This document shows positions 1 through 5,286 of a DNA stretch of 5,286 bases, piece after piece (within the stretch, counting starts at the first letter, position 1; each line of letters starts with the position of its first letter). The position numbers were made by a program, and so were the translations under genes. The DNA comes from Syntrophomonas sp. UBA4911 (lineage in GTDB: Bacteria > Bacillota > Syntrophomonadia > Syntrophomonadales > Syntrophomonadaceae), in the NCBI GenBank assembly GCA_002398105.1, contig DHCD01000082.1, positions 25,719-31,004 on the forward strand. The letters are read 5' to 3'. Under the pieces are notes generated by a model. The model saw only the letters and a list, made by a program, of their open reading frames with translations. It did no database searches and had not been told where the DNA came from.

Positions 1-1
1 G

Positions 2-208
2 GATTGGCTGCAGGCTGAAGTATATAATGGGGTAAAGGAAATGTTTATTCTGGTTGGCCCTGAGGGCGGTTTCTCGGATAATGAAGTCCTCGCAGCAGTA
101 AAGCAGGGTATTAACACGGCCTCACTGGGCCCCCGGATTTTAAGAACCGAAACGGCCGGTCTGGTAGCGGCCAGCATCATATTATACGAAAGCGGAGACT
201 TGGGTTAA
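2..208 (+). CDS. rsmE: 16S rRNA (uracil-1498-N3)-methyltransferase RsmE, C-terminal fragment
   Basis: This is the last 68 codons of a gene that begins before the window. RsmE methylates N3 of U1498 in helix 44 of 16S rRNA in the assembled 30S subunit, using S-adenosylmethionine. The fragment shows the SPOUT knot signatures of the family: GPEGGF at fragment residues 19-24 and LGPRILRTETA at 42-52, which form the SAM-binding trefoil knot, followed by the usual short helical tail ending ESGDLG. The frame is open from base 2 and stops at TAA 206-208. It lies 67 bases upstream of mtaB on the same strand, an order common in Firmicutes, so co-transcription is likely. No terminator is visible in the gap. 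Identity rests on motifs only, but these are diagnostic. Confidence 0.93.
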   Translation, partial: DWLQAEVYNGVKEMFILVGPEGGFSDNEVLAAVKQGINTASLGPRILRTETAGLVAASIILYESGDLG

Positions 209-275
209 GCTTAGTGGTTTAGGGGTATGGGGCCATTAATGTTTGTACCTTACCGTATGATAAAGGAGCAAATAA

Positions 276-1580
276 GTGAAGAAAATTGCTTTTTATACCC
301 TGGGCTGCAAGGTCAACCAGGTGGAAACAGAACAACTGAAGGAAGAATTTATCCATCGGGGCTATGAAATAGTTGGTTTTGCTGATGAAGCCGATGTTTA
401 TATCATAAATACCTGCACCGTTACCCATGTAAGCGACCGCAAGTCCAGGGCCATGGTCAGACGAGCGGCCCGCCGTCCCCATGCTCTGGTGGCGATTACC
501 GGCTGCATGGCTCAGGTGGCCGGTGAGGAACTGGCCGGCATTGAAGGCGTGGACCTCATCGTTAATAATCTTAATAAGGAATCCATGGCTGATATTATAG
601 AAAAACTTGACCCGGAACAAAAAAGACCGGTGATTATAAATGAAGTACTCAATGAAACCCGAAAACTGCGGCCGGTGTTATACTCCAGGCAGCACCGGCG
701 TACCCGTGCCTTTGTGAAAATTCAGGACGGCTGCCAGAGCGGTTGCTCTTACTGTATAGTCCCTCAGGCCCGCGGCCCCGTGCGCAGCAAATTGCCCGCG
801 GATATTCTACAGGAGATAAAACAGCTTCTCTCCCTGGGCTACCGGGAGATAGTTCTGACTGGTATCCACACTGGTTTTTACGGCATAGACCTCAAGGACT
901 GGAATCTGTTTCATCTCCTGCAAATGATTTTGGCGGAGGCCGGGGGGGATTACCGGATTCGTCTGAGCTCGCTGGAACCGCTGGAAGTAACCCCGGAAAT
1001 AATCAATCTTGCCGCCCATGATGCCAGGATGTGCCGCCATTTCCACATCCCTCTGCAGAGCGGCAGCAATAAGATCCTCAAAGCCATGAACCGGCGTTAC
1101 AGCCGGGAGTATTATTACGACTTGCTTAAAACCATTGCCGGCAGCATCCCCGGTGCAGCTTTTACGGCGGATGTAATGACCGGTTTCCCCGGTGAAGAGG
1201 AGAGGGATTTTGAGGACAGCTATGATCTTATCAATAGCCTGCCATTTATGGACCTGCATGTCTTTCCCTACTCCAGACGTCCCGGCACCAGAGCCGCTTC
1301 TATTTCTCCTCAGATACCTCCCCATGAAAAGCAGGCCCGCAGTCAAAAATTATTGAACCTGGCCCGGCAAAAACATAATGACTTTGTTCGTAGTCAGGTG
1401 GGGCAGGAATTGACCCTGCTGGTGGAAAAACAGGCGGAAACCGGGGAATATATCGGCCTTAGTGATAACTATATCGAAGTCGGCTTTAATTCTCCCGATG
1501 ACCGGCGGGGTGAGTTTGTTCCGATCAGGATTGAGGGAATCAATGCAGGACGAGTTGAAGGCAGTATTACTGATCTCTAA
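276..1580 (+). CDS. mtaB: tRNA (N6-threonylcarbamoyladenosine-37-C2)-methylthiotransferase MtaB
   Basis: A 434-residue radical-SAM methylthiotransferase that converts t6A37 to ms2t6A37 in ANN-decoding tRNAs. The N-terminal MTTase (UPF0004) domain, about residues 3-110, has its three cluster-binding cysteines: C11 in TLGCKVNQVE, C47 in NTCTVT and C77 in TGCMAQ. The radical-SAM domain, about 140-365, has CxxxCxxC as C153, C157 and C160 (DGCQSGCSYC), plus IHIPLQSGS-like FHIPLQSGS at 256-264 and the TGFPGE segment at 302-307. A C-terminal TRAM RNA-binding domain covers about 372-432. The TLGCKVNQ start and DGCQ..CSYCIVP pattern fit MtaB rather than MiaB or RimO. The start is GTG at 276, with AAGGAG at 263-268 and a 7-base spacer; no upstream in-frame start is better placed. 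Full length for the family, with all six cysteines intact. The gene is probably co-transcribed with rsmE. Confidence 0.95.
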   Translation: MKKIAFYTLGCKVNQVETEQLKEEFIHRGYEIVGFADEADVYIINTCTVTHVSDRKSRAMVRRAARRPHALVAITGCMAQVAGEELAGIEGVDLIVNNLNKESMADIIEKLDPEQKRPVIINEVLNETRKLRPVLYSRQHRRTRAFVKIQDGCQSGCSYCIVPQARGPVRSKLPADILQEIKQLLSLGYREIVLTGIHTGFYGIDLKDWNLFHLLQMILAEAGGDYRIRLSSLEPLEVTPEIINLAAHDARMCRHFHIPLQSGSNKILKAMNRRYSREYYYDLLKTIAGSIPGAAFTADVMTGFPGEEERDFEDSYDLINSLPFMDLHVFPYSRRPGTRAASISPQIPPHEKQARSQKLLNLARQKHNDFVRSQVGQELTLLVEKQAETGEYIGLSDNYIEVGFNSPDDRRGEFVPIRIEGINAGRVEGSITDL

Positions 1581-1620
1581 CTATCCCCAATCCCCTGACA
1601 ACATAACCACCGCCATCTGC

Positions 1621-2538
1621 TTAATACTGGTTTGATTCTGACCGGCAAGGGCCAGTTTGGTTTTCTTCAGTTTGACCACGAGATCGGATTACAATAAAGG
1701 CTCCGGCCAATATCAAAAGTCCGCCTCCCCACTGGATTGCGCTAAGCCGGTCATGGAAGAGCAATGAAGAAATAGTAATGGTAACCAGGGGTTCGACAAT
1801 ACTCAGTATGGAGGCGCGCGTAGAACCAAGAAGCTCTATACCGCGAAACAAAGTCAGAATAGCGATAGCGGTAGAAAAAAAAGCAATACCGACTATAGGA
1901 AACCAGGTGGCAGGCTGGAAACTAAAGTTCAAGCTGTGGGTGGCACTACCTATGACTAAGAAGGCGGCGGCTGCAGACAGGCTTATATAAGCAGTGGCGA
2001 CGTCAGGCAGTACCTCCTTCAATACCCGATTGCTCAAGTTCAGATATACGGCGTAAACACCAGCCGCCCCCAAGGCCAAAAAAGCCCCGGGCAAATTAAT
2101 ATCATGAAATGAAGTACCAATTACCAGGCACATTCCGGTCAGCGCTATGGCAGTAGCAATCAGGAGCCGGGGATTCAACTTCTCCTTATAAATAACTGCA
2201 GCTATGATGGCGACAAATACAGGATAAGTATAGAAAAATAAAGCCTGCAATGATACTGGTATATATTGTACCGAGGCGAAATACAGGCTGGACTGCAGGG
2301 TATATAAAATGGCTCCGATAAAGATGAGCTTTAATAATAAAGTCAGTTTGACGGCAACAGGCTTTTTTCTATAGAGCAGGTAAGCCAAGAGCAGCAGCGA
2401 AGCCAAGGCAAAGCGTAGAAACAGAACTGTGTATAAATTAGCCTGGCCTTTATAGGCATAGACGGCCAGGATAGGCATAAGGGCAAAGCTGGATGCAGAT
2501 ATTAATACCAATAAAACCCCGCTACGATACCTATTCAT
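1621..2538 (-). CDS. EamA/DMT-superfamily transporter (10 TM, probable metabolite exporter)
   Basis: A 305-residue inner-membrane protein with two tandem EamA repeats, about residues 9-140 and 150-284. Ten hydrophobic segments can be read at about 7-28, 35-57, 66-84, 92-115, 124-142, 150-168, 182-200, 210-231, 243-261 and 268-284. Typical DMT features are FLRFALASLLLL after helix 1, ALFFYTYPVFVAI in helix 4, and SILSIVEPLVT followed by HDRLSAIQWGGGLLILAG near the end. The last 20 residues are a polar tail. Relatives export amino acids, purines or other small metabolites, but substrate cannot be told from sequence. The start is ATG at 2536-2538, with a GGGAGGG ribosome binding site at 2548-2554 (minus strand). 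It converges on mtaB with a 40-base gap that shows no convincing hairpin terminator, and it diverges from the CoA-transferase operon. No sign of truncation. Confidence 0.88.
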   Translation of the reverse strand: MNRYRSGVLLVLISASSFALMPILAVYAYKGQANLYTVLFLRFALASLLLLAYLLYRKKPVAVKLTLLLKLIFIGAILYTLQSSLYFASVQYIPVSLQALFFYTYPVFVAIIAAVIYKEKLNPRLLIATAIALTGMCLVIGTSFHDINLPGAFLALGAAGVYAVYLNLSNRVLKEVLPDVATAYISLSAAAAFLVIGSATHSLNFSFQPATWFPIVGIAFFSTAIAILTLFRGIELLGSTRASILSIVEPLVTITISSLLFHDRLSAIQWGGGLLILAGAFIVIRSRGQTEENQTGPCRSESNQY

Positions 2539-2563
2539 TTCTCATTACCCTCCCGAATGCTAA

Positions 2564-2592
2564 TTGAAGTTAATAAAATCAATCATTATAAA
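2564..2592 (+). promoter_or_regulatory. possible sigma-A promoter reading into the structured intergenic block
   Basis: TTGAAG (2564-2569) is followed after exactly 17 bases by TATAAA (2587-2592). These match the TTGACA and TATAAT consensus at 4 and 5 of 6 positions, and the start of transcription would be near 2599. A transcript from here would run through the inverted-repeat block at 2641-2718 and end at the terminator at 2871-2906, about 300 bases, without crossing a credible gene. The AT-rich setting makes a chance match quite possible. It overlaps the minus-strand TATAAT candidate, so at most one may be real. Confidence 0.3.
2585..2590 (-). promoter_or_regulatory. possible -10 box for the EamA transporter gene
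   Basis: Read on the minus strand the sequence is TATAAT, a perfect -10 hexamer, about 47 bases upstream of the transporter's ATG. No good -35 hexamer lies 16-18 bases upstream (AACGCT and its neighbours), and no extended -10 TG is present. The region is AT-rich, so chance matches are easy. It is offered only as the best candidate for this gene. Confidence 0.28.
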
Positions 2593-2640
2593 TGCAAAAT
2601 ATATACCAGCGTTATATAAAAAATAAAAGAAAAGATTTAA

Positions 2641-2718
2641 GCAGTAGTTACTGACCCGAAGCTGAGTCAGCGATATTATTACCCCTTCGGGCAACTTTTC
2701 GAGCTGACGAACTGCTGT
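2641..2718 (+). ncRNA. candidate structured RNA with a closed pseudoknot (unassigned)
   Basis: Three helices can be drawn. The outer stem pairs 2642-2649 (CAGTAGTT) with 2710-2717 (AACTGCTG). Stem A pairs 2655-2661 (CCCGAAG) with 2685-2691 (CTTCGGG), seven perfect pairs. Stem B pairs 2666-2671 (GTCAGC) with 2703-2708 (GCTGAC), six perfect pairs. Stems A and B interleave as A-B-A'-B', an H-type pseudoknot with loops of 4, 13 and 11 bases, closed by the outer stem. The outer stem has a T-G pair (2645/2714), which is a wobble in plus-strand RNA but an A-C mismatch in minus-strand RNA. This favours plus-strand transcription. I do not recognise a known riboswitch or ribozyme family. The repeats could instead be DNA operators, since GCTGAGTCAGC (2661-2671) is itself a palindrome. 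Confidence 0.3.
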
Positions 2719-2741
2719 AATGTAATTTAAGAGTTTCCTAC

Positions 2742-2781
2742 GCTCGTCTCAAAACGATACGAGGCTCATTTTGAGACGAGC
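2742..2781. repeat. perfect 13-bp inverted repeat containing two activator-like palindromes
   Basis: GCTCGTCTCAAAA (2742-2754) and TTTTGAGACGAGC (2769-2781) are exact reverse complements, separated by 14 bases. Two copies of a GTCTCA-N3-TGAGAC-like motif lie within it. A degenerate one is at 2746-2758, centred near 2753 (GTCTCA AAA CGAT). A better one is at 2764-2777, centred near 2770 (GGCTCA TTT TGAGAC). The centres are 17 bases apart. Relative to the sigma-54 start predicted near 2940, they are at about -187 and -170. The position and symmetry fit a binding site for a dimeric or hexameric enhancer-binding protein. As RNA the repeat could also form a hairpin, but it lacks a U-tract, so it is not a terminator. 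Confidence 0.6.
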
Positions 2782-2811
2782 CGCAAGATTCATAATGGTA
2801 TCGTGTAACCG

Positions 2812-2825
2812 CCTCATATTGAGAC
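2812..2825. promoter_or_regulatory. third copy of the palindromic activator-like site
   Basis: CCTCATATTGAGAC has CTCA (2813-2816) and TGAG (2820-2823) around a 3-base centre. It matches the site at 2764-2777 in all outer positions of the TGAGAC half. Its centre (2818) lies 48 bases from that site and about 122 bases upstream of the predicted sigma-54 start. This is a usual distance for an upstream activating sequence of a sigma-54 enhancer-binding protein. The repeat of the same motif is seen directly; the role is inferred. Confidence 0.55.
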
Positions 2826-2870
2826 AAAGCTATAGGATGTGTCTTTCTAATAGATTTAATTCTATCTGCC

Positions 2871-2906
2871 AAAAAAGCCGGGCTTTTTAAAGCTCCGGCT
2901 TTTTTT
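2871..2906. terminator. strong bidirectional intrinsic terminator
   Basis: AAAAAAGCCGG (2871-2881) is followed by its reverse complement CCGGCTTTTTT (2895-2905), and the T-run continues to 2906. Inside, GCTT (2882-2885) can pair with AAGC (2890-2893), leaving a four-base loop and one bulged base. The plus strand has a seven-T tail and the minus strand a six-T tail, so it can stop RNA polymerase in both directions. It ends seven bases before the sigma-54 promoter. It is well placed to shield the operon from upstream readthrough, or to end a short plus-strand RNA. Confidence 0.88.
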
Positions 2907-2912
2907 ACGCGG

Positions 2913-2929
2913 TTGGCACATTGTATGCA
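2913..2929 (+). promoter_or_regulatory. sigma-54 (RpoN) promoter of the CoA-transferase–brnQ operon
   Basis: TTGGCAC (2913-2919) matches the -24 element exactly, and ATGCA (2925-2929) supplies the -12 element (consensus TTGCW). The invariant GG (2915-2916) and GC (2927-2928) are ten bases apart, the required spacing. Transcription should start near 2940, giving a leader of about 41 bases. The setting fits well: palindromic sites lie 120-190 bases upstream and a terminator lies just before. A sigma-54 promoter cannot open without an ATP-using enhancer-binding protein, so the operon is likely switched on by a specific signal. The gene for that activator is not in this window. Confidence 0.85.
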
Positions 2930-2966
2930 AAACAGAGCAGCAAGGGTGCGCATCCCAAACAATGTG

Positions 2967-2974
2967 AGAGGAGG
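2967..2974 (+). promoter_or_regulatory. ribosome binding site that fixes the CoA-transferase start
   Basis: AGAGGAGG lies six bases before ATG 2981-2983. This supports that ATG over the in-frame TTG at 2921, which is 60 bases upstream and falls inside the sigma-54 promoter, before the predicted transcription start. Confidence 0.88.
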
Positions 2975-2980
2975 CCAGTA

Positions 2981-4165
2981 ATGAAAGCCCTTGAAGGAAT
3001 CAGGATCATTGACCTTACCCAGGCCTATAGCGGGCCTTTCTGCACCATGCATTTGGCTGACCATGGTGCCGAAATAATAAAAATTGAAAGGCCCGGTATA
3101 GGTGATCAATCCAGGACCTGGGGGCCGATAAAGAACAACTATAGCGCCTATTATGCGTTCTTAAATCGGAACAAGAAAAGTATATCACTTGATTTAGGGA
3201 CCAGCCAGGGTAAAGAGATATTTCTTAAGCTGGCGGAAGATGCAGATGTAGTATGTGAGAACTTTAAGGTCGGTACCATGGAAAAACTGGGATTGGGTTA
3301 CGATGTCGTCAAAGAGATTAACCCCAGAATAGTCTATGCTTCTATTTCAGGATTTGGAATTAATGGTCCTATGGCGAAACTTCCTGCCTACGATATTATT
3401 GCCCAGGCTATGAGCGGCCTTATGACTATAACCGGTTTCCCCGACAACCCGCCTACCAAAGTAGGGCCCTCGGTGGGTGACAATTACACCGGTACCTACC
3501 TGGCGCTGGGAATAATGATGGCATTGTATCACCGTGAACTGACAGGAGAGGGTCAGAGATTGGATGTATCTATGGTTGATACCCTGTTCTCCATTCTGGA
3601 GAACGCAGTAGTGCAATATACCGTGGCTGGTGAAATACCTGGCCGCAACGGCAACGCCGACCCTGGTATTGCGCCTTTCGACGCCTTTATGGCTAAGGAT
3701 GGAATGATAGTCATGGGGGTAGGAACTAATGTTATGTGGAAAAAACTGTGCAATATCATGGGTCGGCCAGATCTGTTTGAAGACCCCAGGTATCTGAATA
3801 ATGATGCCCGCTGCCGGAATTACTTGCCTGACTTGAAAGATGACGTGGAAAGCTTTACCCGTACCAAAACCAAAGAGGAATTGGAAGTTTTGCTGAATGA
3901 AGCCGGGATTCCCTTTGGACGCATATTTACAGTAGCCGAGGCGGCGAAACACCCACAACTGCAGGCCCGGGAGATGCTGATAGAGGTTGACGACCCGGTT
4001 CTGGGCAAGATTAAGATCCAGGGAGTGCCAATTAAACTGCACAGTACCCCGGGGAGCGTGCAGCAGCCAGCCCCGATGCTGGGTGAACACACGACCGAAA
4101 TTCTGCTGCAGATGGGATACTCCAGAGATGAAATCAAGAACTTGCATGATCGGAACATTGTATAG
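2981..4165 (+). CDS. family III (CaiB/BaiF) acyl-CoA transferase
   Basis: A 394-residue cytoplasmic enzyme of the formyl-CoA/carnitine CoA-transferase family, which moves CoA between carboxylic acids through an aspartyl-CoA anhydride. The family opening is clear: LEGIRIIDLTQAYSGPFCTMHLADHGAEIIKIERP, residues 4-38. LNRNKKSISLDL (61-72) and VCENFKVGTMEKLGLGYD (91-108) follow, then SISGFG at 121-126. Asp167 in VGDNYTG lines up with the catalytic aspartate of formyl-CoA transferase. The GEGQRLDVSM block is at 189-198 and the C-terminal GEHTTEIL at 368-375. The length is normal. The next gene is a BrnQ carrier 29 bases on, so the substrate may be an acid derived from a branched-chain or similar amino acid (compare the 2-hydroxyisocaproate and phenyllactate CoA-transferases). 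That is inference; oxalate-, carnitine- or mesaconate-type substrates cannot be excluded. Driven by the sigma-54 promoter at 2913. Confidence 0.92.
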   Translation: MKALEGIRIIDLTQAYSGPFCTMHLADHGAEIIKIERPGIGDQSRTWGPIKNNYSAYYAFLNRNKKSISLDLGTSQGKEIFLKLAEDADVVCENFKVGTMEKLGLGYDVVKEINPRIVYASISGFGINGPMAKLPAYDIIAQAMSGLMTITGFPDNPPTKVGPSVGDNYTGTYLALGIMMALYHRELTGEGQRLDVSMVDTLFSILENAVVQYTVAGEIPGRNGNADPGIAPFDAFMAKDGMIVMGVGTNVMWKKLCNIMGRPDLFEDPRYLNNDARCRNYLPDLKDDVESFTRTKTKEELEVLLNEAGIPFGRIFTVAEAAKHPQLQAREMLIEVDDPVLGKIKIQGVPIKLHSTPGSVQQPAPMLGEHTTEILLQMGYSRDEIKNLHDRNIV

Positions 4166-4194
4166 AAATCTCACGAATTGAAAGGGGCGTTTAT

Positions 4195-5286
4195 ATGGAA
4201 AGCCAAAACCCAAAAGGCTCTTACACTCTGCCCTTACTGGTGCTGTTGGCCATAGGAGGATCGGTATTTGCCATGCATTACGGTGCTTCCTGTATGCTGT
4301 GGCCGACTACCTGGGGACGTAATTCAGGAACTTCAGTCCTTCCAGCGTTTATAGGCTTTGCCTTTAGCGGTTTGGCCTTGCCCTTCCTGGGATACTTTGC
4401 CGTAAACAAAGGAGGGGGGCCGCTGTTTACTCTGGCGAGCAAGGTCGGGCCCAAATTCGCTCAGGTTTTTGGCGCATTTACAGTTTTAATCATGGGACCT
4501 TTCTTTGTTATACCACGTATGAGTGCCGCGGCCTGGGATGCGGTATCTAAAATATTCAATATTGAAGGTTCATCCTTTATAGTATTGCTCCTCTTTACCG
4601 TAGGCTATTATGCGATAACCTACTGGTTCATCTACAAACAGACCGACATTGTAGATAAAGTAAGCAAAATCCTGGTACCGTTGCTGCTGCTGATGGAAGT
4701 GATTATTATTGCCAAATGTCTATTATTCCCCATAGGCACTCCGGTTGCCAAAATGTATCCGGACAACCCCCTGGCCTATGGCTTCATCAATGGCTACCAG
4801 ACCATGGATCTGCCTGCGGCCTTAATGTTTGCCGGAATAATTCTGACCGATATAGCCAATCGGGTTAAAACGAAAGATAAATCGGTAATGTTCAGCAATC
4901 TGGTCAAAGCTGGAATCATCGGATTTTTAATGTTGGGTTTAATTGAACTGGGAGAGTTTTTCCTGGGGGCCTCGACCGGAAGCGTATATGGCGACCTGGA
5001 TTATGCCAAGCTTTTTGCTACCGTAGTTTTACAGCAATTCGGCTTTATTGGCGCCATGATATTCAATGTGGCCCTGGTCTTTGCGGCCATGACCACTGCT
5101 ATCGGACTAACGGCAGGAACGGCGGAATACTTTGTTGATGCCAGTCATGGTAAATGGGAGTATAAGAAAATAGCCATTGTGACCCTGGCGGTGAGCACCA
5201 TAATCAGTGTGGCCGGCTTGAACCAGATTGTTACCTGGACTGCCCCCATCCTTAACATGATTTATCCTCCCTGTATTGCTCTGGTG
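4195..5286 (+). CDS. brnQ: BrnQ-type branched-chain amino acid:cation symporter, C-terminus cut by window end
   Basis: The frame is open from ATG 4195 to the last base, giving 364 residues of a family that is usually about 430-450. AAAGGGG at 4181-4187, seven bases before the ATG, is the ribosome binding site. BrnQ (LIVCS family) carriers bring leucine, isoleucine and valine across the inner membrane with Na+ or H+. Family marks include SCMLWPTTWGRNSG near 32-45 (the LIFPP..G region), LASKVGPKFAQVFG at 80-93, MGPFFVIPR at 100-108, DIVDKVSKILVPLLLL at 151-166, GYQTMDLPAAL at 200-210 and APILNMIYPPCIALV at 350-364. About ten hydrophobic helices are seen. The substrate could be another hydrophobic amino acid. 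It follows the CoA-transferase by 29 bases with no terminator between them, so both are probably transcribed from the sigma-54 promoter. Confidence 0.9.
   Translation, partial: MESQNPKGSYTLPLLVLLAIGGSVFAMHYGASCMLWPTTWGRNSGTSVLPAFIGFAFSGLALPFLGYFAVNKGGGPLFTLASKVGPKFAQVFGAFTVLIMGPFFVIPRMSAAAWDAVSKIFNIEGSSFIVLLLFTVGYYAITYWFIYKQTDIVDKVSKILVPLLLLMEVIIIAKCLLFPIGTPVAKMYPDNPLAYGFINGYQTMDLPAALMFAGIILTDIANRVKTKDKSVMFSNLVKAGIIGFLMLGLIELGEFFLGASTGSVYGDLDYAKLFATVVLQQFGFIGAMIFNVALVFAAMTTAIGLTAGTAEYFVDASHGKWEYKKIAIVTLAVSTIISVAGLNQIVTWTAPILNMIYPPCIALV

Larger units (their letters stand above)
2539..2980. other. 442-base intergenic control region, overview
   Basis: No credible protein gene lies here. Bases 2556-2640 are very AT-rich and carry weak promoter-like hexamers on both strands. 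Bases 2641-2718 form a dense set of interleaved inverted repeats. Bases 2742-2825 carry palindromic sites that look like activator-binding sites. Bases 2871-2906 are an intrinsic terminator, 2913-2929 a sigma-54 promoter, and 2940-2980 the leader of the CoA-transferase gene. Each is listed separately. Between 2826 and 2870 only a short weak inverted repeat (ATAGA/TCTAT, 2850-2865) is seen, and it is given no function. Confidence 0.8.

Noticed and set aside
256..261. TATGAT as a -10 box for mtaB
   Set aside because: No -35 hexamer lies at a proper distance, and the start of transcription would fall within the ribosome binding site.
807..1346. Open minus-strand frame of 179 codons opposite mtaB
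   Set aside because: It is antisense to the conserved radical-SAM region of MtaB and has no family features.
1581..1620. Terminator between the convergent mtaB and transporter genes
   Set aside because: The 40 bases contain no stem with a T-run in either direction.
2655..2708. HDV-like self-cleaving ribozyme, suggested by interleaved stems and GGGCAAC
   Set aside because: The P3 hairpin and P4 stem that an HDV fold needs are missing between the interleaved strands.
2795..2890. Possible 31-codon plus-strand peptide (ATG 2795, TAA 2888)
   Set aside because: There is no ribosome binding site, the frame crosses an activator-like palindrome and ends inside the terminator hairpin, and its composition is not protein-like.
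2738..3109. Open minus-strand frame of 123 codons across the promoter region
   Set aside because: It runs through the terminator, the sigma-54 promoter and the start of the CoA-transferase, and its sequence shows no domain.
3347..4213. Open minus-strand frame of 288 codons opposite the CoA-transferase
   Set aside because: It lies almost wholly antisense to a clear family III CoA-transferase, has no recognisable domain and shows the composition of a shadow frame.
1..5286. CRISPR arrays, tRNA or rRNA genes, insertion sequences
   Set aside because: No spaced direct repeats, cloverleaf, rRNA sequence, transposase or terminal inverted repeats were seen on either strand.

Overview
The window looks like chromosome of an anaerobic, Gram-positive-type bacterium, most plausibly a clostridial or syntrophomonad-like Firmicute. 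Three things suggest this: purine-rich AGGAGG-type ribosome binding sites, the rsmE–mtaB gene pair seen in many Firmicutes, and a sigma-54 promoter in front of a CoA-transferase/amino-acid-transporter pair of the kind used in amino or organic acid fermentation. The taxonomic reading is inference; no rRNA or marker gene is present to settle it.

Layout. Bases 2-208 are the C-terminal end of rsmE (16S rRNA m3U1498 methyltransferase, plus strand). Bases 276-1580 encode MtaB, the radical-SAM methylthiotransferase that modifies t6A37 in tRNA. Both belong to translation maintenance and probably form one transcription unit. Convergent to them, at 1621-2538 on the minus strand, is a ten-helix EamA/DMT-family exporter. 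A 442-base non-coding region (2539-2980) follows. Then come a family III (CaiB/BaiF) CoA-transferase (2981-4165, plus) and, 29 bases later, a BrnQ-type branched-chain amino acid carrier (4195 to the window end, truncated at 364 residues).

The most informative part is the non-coding region. From left to right it holds: an AT-rich stretch with weak promoter-like signals on both strands; a compact block (2641-2718) that can fold as a closed pseudoknot, best on the plus strand; three copies of a GTCTCA-N3-TGAGAC-type palindrome, two of them inside a perfect 13-bp inverted repeat; a strong two-way intrinsic terminator (2871-2906); and a near-consensus sigma-54 promoter (TTGGCAC, then GG-N10-GC spacing) at 2913-2929. 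The palindromes lie about 120-190 bases upstream of the predicted start of transcription, where enhancer-binding activators of sigma-54 normally bind. The terminator sits between enhancer and promoter and would shield the operon from readthrough.

Taken together, the right half reads as an inducible sigma-54 operon that imports a branched-chain or related hydrophobic amino acid (BrnQ) and activates an acid derived from it as a CoA thioester (CoA-transferase). The substrate is not proven by the sequence. The activator gene is not in the window. The possible structured RNA with its own promoter and terminator is the most novel but also the least certain item.
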